Of a stretch of DNA of 64,000 bases, positions 49,407 to 61,561 are shown piece after piece. The DNA comes from Oscheius onirici. Lineage: Eukaryota > Nematoda > Chromadorea > Rhabditida > Rhabditidae. Within the stretch, counting starts at the first letter, position 1. Each line of letters opens with the position of its first letter. The DNA lies in assembly GCA_932521025.1 (NCBI GenBank), contig OW051473.1, positions 4,836,001-4,900,000 on the forward strand, in the 5' to 3' direction. The notes under the pieces are model-generated. The model was given only the letters and a program-made list of their open reading frames with translations. It was not told where the DNA came from and did not search any database. A program made the position numbers and the translations under genes.

Positions 49407-50800
49407 GATTCTGTAACAATATAACTATTAAATAATAACAAGGTGTTCAAACACCGATCACGCAAAGGTAGGAGGTGCAATCGACAAACAGAAAGTAGTC
49501 GCGAATGACCATAAGGCTAGTTTGAATCTTGCGCAAAATGCCACATTATTTGAAAAAAAAGCGTTGAGGATGTTTGCAGCTTTATGACGGGTTCTAACTG
49601 TTTGCTGCCTTGCTCAATGTCAAATGGACCAGTTCGAGTCGACGGTGGTCAGAGCTTACTGGAACAGATAGCCTAAGCCGCGAAGCCCCGAGACCAACTA
49701 CGCCACCTTCTTTCCGCCTTTCTACAGTTTGCTACTTGTCTCAATGCTAGAGGGCAAAAAGCTGGAACAGATGAATCTGAAACGGGGGTTGAACGCACGT
49801 AGGGGTGTGGCAGAACTGGGTCATCCGAAAACTTTCTGATTGAATGATGGAACAAATTACATGTGACAGTGTCACAACAGAAAAACAGTAATAGGCTAAA
49901 AACTGGTAAGGGTATCTATAGAAGAACTTGCAAGGAAGTTGGGGTGAGAGGGCGGTCAGCAAAAAGCCTTTTCCAGTAGCTTATATATGGGTTGGTACAA
50001 AACATGTTCCGCGGCAGTGCCAAGACATCTTGCCGACCTTTTGTGGGCGACACAAAGAGGTGGACATAAACATGACAGTTAGAGGCATCCTGGTAAATAG
50101 TCTGTTTTAATTTAACCACCAGGAGATGATGTACAAAGTTTCAAGTTCGTTAAATGATGACTGATCCGCTCTAAAACACGAGGCGATGCTGTTTTTACCG
50201 AATTCTATCGTGATGGAAAAACAGCCCAGACTACTGAAAAAAGTTGAGAAATCATCAGATGATTGTCAAAATATGTTGAAGTAAGTTCGACGAAATGAGA
50301 CCGAATGACGAAGGCAACAGATTCATCAAAACGAAAGATAAAACCAATAGGGTTTTTTACTTCGCTGGTTTCGCATTGTTACAAGTGACTTGGGTTTACT
50401 TCCAAGTTTTGGAAATCTGACCATATCGACCAAATTCGGGTTTTGAAATTGTCATGAATAAGGACTGGACTGTTTTCACAAGATGCGAAAACAACGTAGA
50501 GATAGTAACTAGTTTCCCTCTCATCCAGAGTATACCTACAGAGTAAGTCGTAAATTCCGTCATGCCAATTCGGAAAACAAAAGGTGGTCGTCTCGTCCAC
50601 AACAGTCTTGGCCAAAAAGGGATGGTTCTTTCAAAGCATCTAAATAGGGAACGATTTAATCATAGATGACGCCAATTTCAATGTGTTTATTCAGAGTTTG
50701 GAGATCGCCAATCGTTGGGTTGGTATGCGAATACCAGTAAAGACGATATAGAAATGATATCAGAAAATTGGTAAATACATTTGAAGAAAAGACGTGATGA
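49407..50800. other. Intergenic, no supported gene
   Basis: A minus-strand frame at 50379-50615 (MAKTVVDETTTFCFPNWHDG...) is open for 78 codons, but a different frame on the same strand is open over the same stretch. No splice context, leader or domain was found, so it is not called. Confidence 0.4.
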
Positions 50801-51190
50801 CTAGATGTTTTTCTTTTTGATCAACTTCGACTTTAGCTTCTGTATCCAATGAATCTTCTTAGCCTGAAATCTTATTTGCCGCTTGTTTATATGTTATTTA
50901 TGCAGACATTGAAAACGTTTTTGATAAATAGGTTATTGTACTCTCATGACAACTACCTTTGCAGGTGAGCTTCAAACCAAATGCGAGTCTTTCCGTTAAA
51001 AATCATACCTTAGCGGGTGTCACTGCTTCCTCCGTGCGAGTCGGTTTAGCTGGGCGAAGTGGTTCATTTGCAGTCTGTCTTATCCGGTCTTCCAGATAAC
51101 TGTTCGGAAGATAGTACTGAAAGTTTTGAAGATCACACTTGCCTCTATTAACAACGTAGCCAAAAAAAAAACGATTAAAACTGACCACAT
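50801..51190 (-). CDS. Putative small secreted cationic peptide
   Basis: The 3' exon encodes a strongly basic amphipathic C-terminus (KKIHWIQKLKSKLIKKKNI*). The preceding exon encodes YYLPNSYLEDRIRQTANEPL and PAKPTRTEEAVTPAK. They are joined by a 135-nt intron (AAG|GTATGA ... TTTCAG). A perfect signal-peptide-like start (MWSVLIVFFLATLLIE) lies just upstream but is in frame only if a 26-nt GC-AG intron (GAG|GCAAGT ... TTTCAG) is removed. Otherwise the open frame simply continues upstream from another ATG near 51230. The C-terminal helix resembles a membrane-active peptide; this is inference from composition. The gene is plausible but unproven. Confidence 0.42.
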
Positions 51191-54100
51191 CTCTGTAATT
51201 TCTGCTCGAAGCACAAACATTGACAATCATAACTTGGTATCTAAAAAAATTCTATGTGTGCGAGCTGTAAGTATGAGGAAGCATGAAAGGAAGTGTTGGA
51301 GGCGGGTAAGTACGAATTTAGACGCTGCTTTGATATTCATCAGATACTGAGAGGGAACACCTCAACTAGGAAAGATTCGAGGAAGACGCGGGAATTGAAA
51401 AGTGAGCCAGATGGAATGTCTCAATGATGATGACGGGGGAGGATCACCGATCTCGCTATCATTGTCAAGAGGTCTGTTGTCCTAGGTGACGGGATTCACG
51501 AGGAATATCAAGTGGACTCATTATAAGTCTCAAAACAGTCCTTTGAGTTTCCACAGAGCATAAAAACAAAAGTAAAGTGTTACAAAGGAGGCAAAGCGAG
51601 GATCGATTGGCGCCAGCCGGCCTAACAACACCTCATAGGAATATGCTCCAAATATAAAGATCGCGAAGAATCACAGGGAAAATAACAGGAAAATGCTCAG
51701 AGGTGAGAGCACCCAATGGGACAAATAACAAAGTTTTGGGACACAACACTTATCAAGGACTCTTTACAAACAACAGGAACATGTTCACGCAAGCTTTCGT
51801 ACGTTTGGAGAAATGAGAGGAGTATGAACTTTAATAAAAAAAAGCTCGTCTTGGGTTATCAAGGATTACGATGAAAGACAACGTGTAAACGTACGTTATA
51901 TGTTTTCACGCATACAGCCGATTGAAAGCTTCTTTTTTCATCTTCAACTCATGTGTATAGAATTCTTTCGAAATATAAGAACGTGAATCTATTCATACGA
52001 AAAAAGATAACTCCAGTGAAAGAAAGATAACTTTCGAAAAACGATAACTTGAAAAAAAGCATATTAATCAGAGATTAAGTGTCACTATAGGGAACTGGTA
52101 GTTTGGGTACTACAGTATTTCAAAATAACATTTGTCGAATAAGTTCTTTTCATTAACGGTAGAATGGGAATTTGCAGAGTATTTCGTCAGCTGACTACAA
52201 ATTCGGGAAAGTTTGATGTTGTCAGTCCGAGGTCGGACTTGGTTAAAAGGGGAAGGTGTAAGGGTCTGAGACTTGGTCGTCTCGACCCGAGAGAGTCTTG
52301 TCCGAAATAGTCATGAAAACATATGTTTCAGAGGCTGAGTCAGGATCGACTATATGAGCGACCGGAGAGAAGACTCGGGGAGAGACCAACGACAGCCTCG
52401 ACTCTAATCTCTCTCACTCTCTGTCATGTAGACTGTATATAATAAACTAGTATAAGCCCAGACGTTTCTTATTGAAGTATTACATTACAAAGTCGATGAT
52501 ATTCAACAGTTCAGGTGGGTTCTAAACTATTAAAAAGCTATGGTGTCTGTCTGTTGGTTTGTCTACGGCCTCGATAATCGTCATAGCAAGTCAAGAGTTG
52601 TCAGGATGTTGTCAGGATAGCAAATTACTTTTAAACTTGGAGTTTTTACAGACTTTGGCTTCTACTGTGGTAGAGGAAAAAAGAAGGCTCTAGAAAACGA
52701 TAAAGATGAGGTAGAAAAGTTTGACGCTATGACGCCGCCAGGCGACGAAGTTGTCTGGTAACAGTTAAAGATGAATACCCCCAGGTGGGTTTTACACAAC
52801 ATAAGTTCAGATGTCTAGGTAAAGAATAAAAACCTATTGTTTCTAATAACAATTTCTGTCCAAGTTCTCACTTGAACAGACACTAACTATCCAACTTGAC
52901 TAATTTCTTGGCAAAATCTATCTTGAATCGACCAGCTCTTAGAATTCCTATTTCTGACGATGGATAAATTTTCACGAAAATTTTCGGGGTCTCGGACAAG
53001 CAGACAAAGTCTACCACAGACACCATGACGCTTTTGATAAGTTACATACTGGAGCAAAACGGTTTAATTGCTCGATTCAGACCATTTTGTCAGCCACTTT
53101 GTTTCTTTTTTTTTCACTTTTCACTGTTATTTTGCCACGTTGATGCTATTGTGTAACACAGTACAGTACAATAGCTACAGGACTAGGATCAACATGACAG
53201 TGTGTGCTCACAGCAATACTGCCCTCGTAATCGTAAATGGCGCTTAGCGTGTTTGAGCGCCGCCATTGTGAATCACGTCCCGCCCGCTCACAGCACGGCA
53301 CTGTCATTCGCGGACCTTTTCCGACGACGTCGACCTCTTCGTCTTCATCGTCAAGGCTCTGGTCGGTTCTGCTTGGTCTGTAATCTCCAGCCTGCTTACC
53401 ACTGCCAACACCTTCCACGTTGGCTTGTCTGCACAGTCTAGAGAGGGAACACATGAGCCCTTCTCTAGATATCGATTCTTCACGTCTGATAAGAATCGTA
53501 AATCTCAAGAATACGCGTAAAAACCACACTTCATTGAGGTTGCAGCAGCTGCTAGCAGTAAACCACTCCATCTTTCCACCTCTCCTTAGGTGTAACGAAC
53601 AATTAATATTCTCCTCTTTATCCTTTCCGGATTCGATTAGAACTGAAAGTAAAGACCGAGTCTAACTGCCATAGAAACAAGGACATAGTTAGTTCCATCG
53701 TATGAAAAGTATTCAAAGTAGTTTTTAATGGTCAACAATTTTCAGATTTGAACAATATAGGGATGTCAACGGCTAGGACAAGACGTTTTGGCCCGGAAAA
53801 GCAAAATCTGAAAGCAGTGCTGTTTGTTAAGGATTTGCCATCACTAAGCCTGCAAACGGCCATAAAAAGTTGGTTTTATTTGCGGAAGGTATTGTGCACG
53901 TCTCAGCGCCTTACGTGGCCATCTCATCGCCGACGCATTCGATTCTCTCGCCTCTGGTATCTTTTCTGATTTTCCTTCGGTCCTCTTCAAAATGCCAGGA
54001 ACTCGATAATCTCATCCAAACGAGATGCCTTAAATTGGCGCATCAAGTTTGAGTGAGGTTGCCCGGAACCTGGTCTCCTAACCCTTTTTTCCATCTTTTC

Positions 54101-55814
54101 TCTAAATATCAGTTCTGATAAATACGTGCTTTTTTATATAAATAAATAAAGAGTTTGTCTTTCCGATGTTGTGAAAGAGATTTTGACCTGTAATATATGA
54201 TTTGTCCGGTGCATCGAGATAACTGTTTCTTTGTTTTTTCGCGTGAACGGAGTTAGCATGCTTCGTAGCTATGACTAATGGATCAACTCCACTGCCATGG
54301 GGTCCTTAATTGTATATTCCTAATAAGCCCTTTTACTAATATGTGTTACATACTCTAACCATCTTTTCCAAGTTGAGTCTTTCAACATTTTATGAAGGTA
54401 GGTTCCGGTTTGAAATTAAACGGTTTGCTGATAAGTCACCCGTTGGAAGCAGAATAAAAAGCAACAAGCACACTCTCTTTTTGTGTCATATTTTGAACAT
54501 TGTAGTCAATTTATGGTTGTGTGTGCTCTGCAATGTTTACCACGTAGACAGCACACATTTTTAATATTCCCACAATAAGTCGTTTTACGACGCTTTTCGA
54601 ATCTTTCTATGACAATTGTACTATTCCACGTCACTTTAAATAGCTGAGTCTTCGCAACTTGTCTGTCGAATTCAAGACTTTTTTCATGTTTTCTTACCTA
54701 TGCATGACAAGGACCTTCTAAATGTTTTTTTTCTCACAAGGGCAGTAATTGAGACTCTGAGACCAAAGTTAATTGAAGTAGGACGTCTACCTCGTCTCAT
54801 TCTAATTGCAGAAACCTCTCTTTCAATCGCTCTAACAGCTCTGAGTTCTAGCAAAGAAAAAGATGACATCTTCCGCTCAATTTGTGATTAACAAGCTGCA
54901 ATGACATTCGATTTCAATAGAAATGAACTTGTTGTTTTGTCTGGCGGCGATCACATGTGCAGCGCGTGAAAAGTTCAGACTTTTGGGCACAAAACTATGG
55001 CAATAAAACGATGAAATCATTTTGTGCTAACTCTGACCCACTTTCACAACCACAATAAAGCTGATTGAAAACGATTTAAAAAAAACCGATCAATCTTTCT
55101 TACGTACTCATCATCAGATCCCGTATTGTTGTGGAGGCAAATTGCTAGGCTGGGCGCAACTCGCGTGTGTTAGCGCAAATGACGTCGTTTTGGCCTCTTG
55201 CCAAGATCTGTTATCGGTCATGCGTAACCGGTATTGGGAAAGAGCTGCGGCTTTTCCGAATAAAAATCCACGCCCTGGTTGTTCAATTATCGATTTCCGC
55301 GCTTTCGACCGCAGTCCACTAGTTGCTTCGCCCAACTTTTTCATCGTTGTTTTGTTGGTCTCTTGCTCGTCTTAATGATCAAAGCACGCTCATCGACTTG
55401 AGATCTCCTCCAACTGTCCACTACTAGCACACATACACGTCGGCAATGATGAAAAATTGATTTTTGTCATCTTATCCTCAATGTTTTGGTTCTCTCACCA
55501 GTGCATATGAGTCTATTCTCAGTTAACCCCGTCTGATCTAGCCGAAGACGTTTTTGTTCTCTCATTTTTCGTCAATCGGCTGAGTTTCGTGCAAATTTTT
55601 AAGAAAACTTCTTCCCATTGGGTAGCACATCCTCCCAATTGTACAGCGCTCTCACCCACCGTGCATGCAACTTTTTCAGAATGGGATGTCTTGTATAATC
55701 CCCTCCTCTGATTCTCAACCTCTGTCGCAGATCCCCGTTGTGGTCTCTACATCTCCGCTTCGCTCTTGGCGACTGACACGAGAAGGACTTGTTGAACTTG
55801 CTGCCAATTCTCCA
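51191..55814. other. Gene-poor region, possible micro-exons
   Basis: 4.6 kb without a firm gene. A plus-strand exon candidate at 52652-52761 (after TTTACAG) encodes FGFYCGRGKKKALENDKDEV, EKFDAMTPPGDEVVW and stops. It may pair with an ATG at 52540 (MVSVCWFVYGLDN). A 63-codon plus frame at 54700-54891 (ETLRPKLIEVGRLPRLILIA...) and a minus frame at 53146-53571 with an acidic run (LDDEDEEVDVVG) are further candidates. None has enough support to be called. The part 52215-52490 has some look of an LTR (TATATAATAAA) but no partner. Confidence 0.35.
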
Positions 55815-57742
55815 ATGGGGGCTTTTCTTGACAAACCGCGCACCAACAAAATCAACACCTCAGGTGAAGGAAATGTAAGTTTACATCTTGCTATTTTTTT
55901 CTTTTGTAAACATTTACATGCACCAATGAATTTCCATCGTAGGTGTTCAGTTCACTTTTTGTTATTTCTCATGTGTCAAATGTGAATCAGTTTCGTATTC
56001 AAACGAATACTCATCCCACGCTGTATGAATCTGTGTTTTCAGAACATTCGCTATGCTCTTGGAAGTATGCAGGGATGGAGGGTGGACATGGAAGATGCTC
56101 ACGTTGTAGAGGTAGTAGCTGAATTGTTTTTCATTTAACCTGTTTACAGTATGCCATGGCAGATCGCCCTCCATATAAAAATTGGTCATTTTTTGCCGTT
56201 TTCGACGGTCATGCCGGAAAAATCGCTGCTGAAGGAGCTGCCGCCAATATTGCCAAAACACTGATGGAAACGGACTCATTTGAAAAAGTAAGGGCAATTG
56301 ATTGTTAAAACAACAAATTTGTTAGGTGACAGAAAAATTAACAGCTACAAATGGCGAATTGACGCCAGATCTATTGGAGCTGCTAAAGGAGGGAATCAAA
56401 GATGGATTTTTAAAACTAGACGAGCAAATCAGACAACGGCTGGATGAGGTATTTAATTGTTTTACATTCAATCAATTTCATTTTAGGATCGCGACAGAAG
56501 TGGTTCTACAGCTGTATGCGCCATCGTTACTCCGACACATATAATCATAGCAAATTTAGGTGAGTGCTATCCACAACTCATCAGTTAGCGAACCGGATTG
56601 CCTTTGAAACGCTATTCAGATTTTTATATATTAACACCCACTGTTCTTTCAAATAGGGCTAACCCACGTGGGACATTTTTAATATTACAGATTGCTATTT
56701 TAAGAATATCCATAAGGTTATAACGTTTTCAGGCGACTCTAGAGCAGTTGTATCACGGAAGAACGGACCTCCTTTTGGTACTGAAGATCACAAGCCGTAC
56801 AACGATCGTGAACGAGAAAGAATTGTCGGAGCCGGCGGTTCGGTCATGATTCAACGGATCAATGGAAGCTTGGCTGTGTCCAGGTTAGCCATCTCTCATT
56901 CAATGTCATTGAACTTCTAGAGCCTTTGGTGATTTCGAGTATAAAAATTGTCCTGGAAGGGGACCAATTGAACAACTTGTGTCTCCTGAACCCGACGTGT
57001 ACGTCATTGACCGAAAGAAGGTTTGCCATTACTTTGTTCACGATAGAGTATAATTCAGGACGACGACGAATTCCTTCTTTTGGCTTGCGACGGTGTCTAC
57101 GACGTAATGGAAAACGACGCTCTCTGTGAATTTGTCAGAAGCCGCCTTCAGGTTCAAGGAAAACTTGAGCTCGTTTGCAATGACGTAAGTTGAAGTTCGG
57201 TGTTCTCTAGTTATGTTATCAGCGCATTTTTTCTCGCACCATATCAATACACGTTTTGGCTTATTCAACACTTCCGAAAACATTCATTGATTCATAAAAG
57301 GTCCCAAGAATTCAAAGTTCAGGTTCTCGACGCATGTCTAACCAAAGGCTCCAGAGATAATATGACGATGATCATTTGTTGTTTCGATGGAGCTCCCACG
57401 GTTGATCCGAAACTAGTGGAGGAAGAGGAGAAATGGAAGGTGACCGTTAGACAAGCGGTTGCTGGTCAGTTTCTTCAAATTATTTCTTCACTTTATAGTT
57501 TCCAGAAGTTATTGATGAAGAAGTCAGCCGTCCAGGTTACACCCAAAACGACGAGATGAGTGTGGATTACGTGTTGCGACAGACATTAACTCGATGTGAG
57601 GTGGCAAATGCCGGGTTTGACCACTTGAAACGGCGAATCATCGACGAGGTAACTTATCTAATTTTATTCAACAAACCTTATTCTTCAACTACAGGAGTTT
57701 TATTACCGGCTAGAACAGCTTTTTTATAATGGTGCCATGTAA
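55815..57742 (+). CDS. ppm-1.A: PP2C protein phosphatase, PPM1A/B type
   Basis: A Mg/Mn-dependent Ser/Thr phosphatase. Exons are 55815-55874, 56043-56111, 56150-56287, 56326-56448, 56487-56559, 56733-56883, 56921-57020, 57059-57184, 57323-57464, 57506-57648 and 57695-57742; all joins keep the frame. The start at 55815 gives [12 protein letters not shown], the conserved PPM1A/B N-terminus with a glycine-2 N-myristoylation site. The upstream open frame from 55665 is taken as 5' UTR. Metal and catalytic motifs are present: [60 protein letters not shown] and GSRDNMTMI. The C-terminus has the PPM1A-type helical domain ([17 protein letters not shown], ending [15 protein letters not shown]). It would act on MAPK/SMAD-type substrates at membranes or in the cytosol by analogy. 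Confidence 0.95.
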
Positions 57743-59083
57743 ACAAATTGCACATTTGAATTCAATTTAAACGCATTCGGAAATTGAAACAACCGGTATT
57801 TCTTGTTGCGAAAATGTAGATTTCGATCTGTGTCACGGTCCAAATTGCAAAGTGGAAACCAGTTTTGATTGTATCGTTAGACCTAAGAAAAACGCTTACC
57901 TCTTTTGAAGGTCGAGTTTTTGGTTCCGAACAAATTGCCCTTTTTCAGGTTCTCACAGAGAAGAAAATTGTCCACGATTAGCGACCTCGACGACCTTCTC
58001 TTTGAGTGTTCCCCGACTCTGTTTCAACTTCTTCACCTCATTTTTCGAATATTCCCACAACTTCAGGTATACCGTAGCCTTCCACATTTTATACGCAACT
58101 TCCTTGTAATAAGTGCGAAACAACTTAGCATGCCTCTCCAGTCCATGTAATATCCAAATGTATTATATTTTTGTCCACAAGATGCACTGCAGTTCAGTGA
58201 ACCAACAGTCGCCTCCTCTCTTAGTTCAAACACACAAATATGCCATTGGTCAAGAATCTTGAGCTGTGATGGGTTTTCTCACTGAATAGGGTCTTTGTGG
58301 TACCAAACTTCATTATTATACTTACGGATATTCCTTCAAAAACTGGCCATGAACCGTCAATCTAAGTTTTCTTGCAGTATTTTCTTCGGATTAACTTTCC
58401 CTTTATAGCTGGTTTTTGCAAGTTCACAGCTAAACTGTAGAATAGTCTAACGTTACTGTTTGTTAATTACCAGTATCAAGCAATCTCATTATTTCCTGTG
58501 GTCTTGAATAAATCTCAAAACGTCGTACAGTCAAAACGCCATTTCTGTCAAACGAAGAAAAAGTTTTCCGAACAAACAGTAAGTCAACAAACAGTGAGCT
58601 TTCCAAGCTATCCTGTGCCTATACACCCACTAGTCTATCCTTCTCGACCATTTCCTCTCGATCGCTAAAAGTTTATCTGCAAATTGAAAGGTAATGTTTT
58701 TGACACATCGGCATCTGCCAATGACACTTGCAAGAGTAAGTCATCCAAATCACCGCACAAATGTGGTCTAGCAGAACTTCCAGACAGTCTTGATAGAGGC
58801 AGTCTGGGTAGTTGATCTTCTTGCTCGAGGCATGTCTCTCAAAAAAGACAAATTACCCGCACTTCACAGAATGTTTGCTAATTTGTCTGCCGTTCTGTTC
58901 AAAATGCCGCTCATAGAAGGAAACCAACAGTCTTCTGCTCTCCGGGTTTCACATGCCTTTATCAATTTGTTTTTGACCGCGAGGCAACAGCTGTTGCAGT
59001 CGGTTCCGTTTGTTAAGAAAAACACTGACTTTACCCTTTCACTGTTACCGTGTTAAAAGTATTGCTTTTCAATTTCAGTCCAG
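57743..59083. other. Intergenic, no supported gene
   Basis: Plus-strand frames at 57905-58150 (81 codons) and 58790-59056 (88 codons) are open but lack domain or leader. The second ends just before the transporter start and may include its 5' UTR. A TTTCAG acceptor 5 nt before the transporter ATG marks the 3' end of this region. Confidence 0.45.
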
Positions 59084-60585
59084 ATGAAACTCGGCTTGCT
59101 TCTTTCTCTCGTCTCCGCTCTTCAAATTGCTCAACAGAGCATTATTGGGGAACTTTCCGATTTTTTGAGTGAAACGGAAGCAGCTATTGTGGGCGCTGCA
59201 TTCCCAGCAGGTTTGTCAGTTATCCAACGAACCATCGAGTAAATTGTCAGGAAAGTTCTTCTCAACGATTTTTCTTGCTCTTCGGCCAATAAAGTCATCG
59301 ACAGCTTTGATAGCTGACGCATGGTGTCTGATAATAGGATCTGTAGTAACACTATTTCCAGAGTAAGAACTTCGAAAAACTATAAAAAGGTATTTCAGTG
59401 TTTGGTTTCTTGTTTTTGGAAGATTCCTTGTAGGATGTGGAGCCGGGCTCGGATTTGTCTGTGCCACAGTCATGCTCTTTGAAAGAGTAGACTATCGTAA
59501 CAGACCGACCCACTTTTGTATCCTTGGACTATCTTTTGCGATGGCCACATTTGTGATCAACTTGCTTCCACTGGTATACATGTCATATCAACTAGTCATC
59601 TTTTTGGTTTCGGGTCTAACCGGGCTATGTGGTACGGTACAAATTTGTTGAATTAAAACAAATTTCAGGAGTTGTCTACTTGTTGTTCAGACCATCGGAA
59701 GAAGCTGAGGAAACGGTCATGACTGAACAGAAAAAATTCATTCCTGCAGCGTCACGTTTTCCACTAGTTCTGGTATTTTCCCTTATGGTGCTGAATGTCG
59801 TAAGTTTATTTTGTAAACATTAATAACACCTGTGTTACAGTCAATCGGAGTGCCGATTATAATAGGATTTTCTTCAAAGATCTTTGAATCATTTGGTGCC
59901 GATTCTGACTTGGCAATCATGCTGTCCATTGCTTTCCCTGTTGTGCAGATGTTTGTCATGCTCATCTTATATTTCAGTCGTTCAGAATTGAATCGGTAGC
60001 TCCTGTTTTTGTATCGAATATTAACATTTTTAGACGCTACCTCATCGTCGGAGGATATTTCACTGCCATCCTCATCCAGTTTTTGCTCTTGATTACAAAC
60101 AGCTACCCTTTTCTTCCACCTGAGCATCACACTGTCTTCATGTGTGCTTTCTTCTTTCTTCTCATCATTATCACCTGTGTTCCAGCCAACACAGCACTTT
60201 GCTTAATAGCAGGTTTCAGACGTAATTTCTCTTCCACAGCACGTAGTTTTAGAACAGTTTTTAAATACTCTGGAACAGACACGACAAATCAGCTGTGGAC
60301 GGGCGGTGATGTGGTGTCTAGCTACTGTCAGGTAAGCCGACTAAAATGGAGCAGGTGGTCTTGACATCCAAACAACTTCCGGGTAGAAGAGTATCGGAAT
60401 TGGTAATGACAGGTCGTTTTGCACATGACTAGAGAGACGTTTCCTAAATGGTTGTTTGCAGCACTGCAACATGGATGGCTTCTACGCACAAATTCGGCTT
60501 TACCGTCACGTTTTTCCCATATTTCGTCATATCTGTTCTATCGTTTCTGGTCGTCGTGAAGATTTTTCCAAAACAAGAAGTCTGA
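59084..60585 (+). CDS. MFS transporter, SLC2 (sugar transporter)-like
   Basis: A multi-pass transporter. It starts MKLGLLLSLVSALQIAQQSI (TM1). Exons after that join cleanly: ...AFPAG|KFFSTIFLALRP, LIIGSVVTLFP|DVWFLVFGRFLVGCGAGLG, VIFLVSGLTGLC|GVVYLLFRPSEEAEE, LVLVFSLMVLNV|SIGVPIIIGFSSKIF, SRSELNR|RYLIVGGYFTAILIQFLL. GRFLVGCGAG is the fourth-helix signature of SLC2-like carriers, and the loop RPSEEAEETVMTEQKKF sits where the central loop is expected. C-terminal helices are TVFMCAFFFLLIIITCVPAN and FTVTFFPYFVISVLSFLVVV, ending KIFPKQEV*. One join near 60210-60290 is not resolved: the frame before it and the frame of the last exon (CLATVSTATWMASTHKFG) differ, so an intron there is needed. The substrate is unknown. 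Confidence 0.8.
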
Positions 60586-61561
60586 AAGTTTTCGTTAGGT
60601 TTGTTCCAATAAATAAAGTTGATTTGCAAAAGAACACCAGTGAATTAGTCGTGATTGTAATTTCGTGCGATCTAATACGAACATTGTTCGTGATAATCCG
60701 CTCGTGGCAAAAACGAGGAGGGATCTCGCAAGATGTGCGGTTTCATGAGAAGTTTCGACATGATGAAGGCATTTAGCACTTGTGAGTCCTAAATCTAGCC
60801 CGTCTTGGCTATCGACGTAGGAACGCAAGGCACCGGGGAAAGAGAGAGCCACCAACTACGTGAATGCGAATCGATCTCGCCGCCCCAGGCGCCTTCTGTC
60901 GTACCCACACAATCCTAATTCTCGCGACCTCTTCCTGAACCGCATCCCTATAACGACTTCATTTCCTCCCGCCCCCAGTATAGCCCTCTCACGTTTCCTT
61001 TTTGTCTGTTTGCTCAAGATTTCGTCTAAAACTTCATTTGAAGATGTTGCAGCTGTTCCGAAAGGATATTTTTGTTTTCAGTATTCGACCTTTGTTTTCG
61101 TTATCCGTAATTGCGCGGCACCTAAGGCTGTCGAGATGCTCAGCTCCTGATGACTTTTGTCAATATTTCTCCGGAAGCCTTCTTTTTCTGTATGTATAAC
61201 GTTTGGACAGCTCTTTTTCTTTCTTTCGTACTGCTATTGGATATCCGTGAGGTGCATTTAGAGCCGTAGTTCGCTATTGAACAAGGTTTGTTTGCCCCAC
61301 GCAAGTCCATTAATATGTCATATTCGTAAAGAGGCGCTAAAGTTTTTTTTAACGTTGACATATCTTTTTATTCATTTTTGAATCTCGTGGTCATGTTCGC
61401 ACCTAGTAATTTATCTCAAATCATAGCTTTTCTATTTCTTGTTCGACCAGTCCTAACAAAATCCCTACACCCTCAAATGTTTTTCTTGTTTTCTACTTTT
61501 TCTACTTTTCTACAGCAAAAATTCATAGTTTGGGCCTTCAGACCATCCGTTTGGATGTGGA
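60586..61561. other. Intergenic, no gene seen
   Basis: Contains only short frames on both strands. It is pyrimidine-rich on the plus strand around 60950-61550. A TTTCTACAG about 50 nt before the next ATG could be an acceptor. Confidence 0.45.

Noticed and set aside
52215..52490. Possible solo LTR (TGTTG...ATTACA with TATATAATAAA)
   Set aside because: No matching second copy, no target duplication and no coding remnant in the window.
53146..53571. Minus-strand 141-codon frame with acidic run LDDEDEEVDVVG
   Set aside because: The acidic run recalled FoxD-type N-termini, but no forkhead domain or splice-linked exon exists nearby, so it is not called.
55665..55814. N-terminal extension of the PP2C phosphatase
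   Set aside because: The open frame continues upstream, but MGAFLDKP at 55815 is the conserved myristoylated start of PPM1A/B; the upstream part is better seen as 5' UTR after a TTTTTCAG acceptor.
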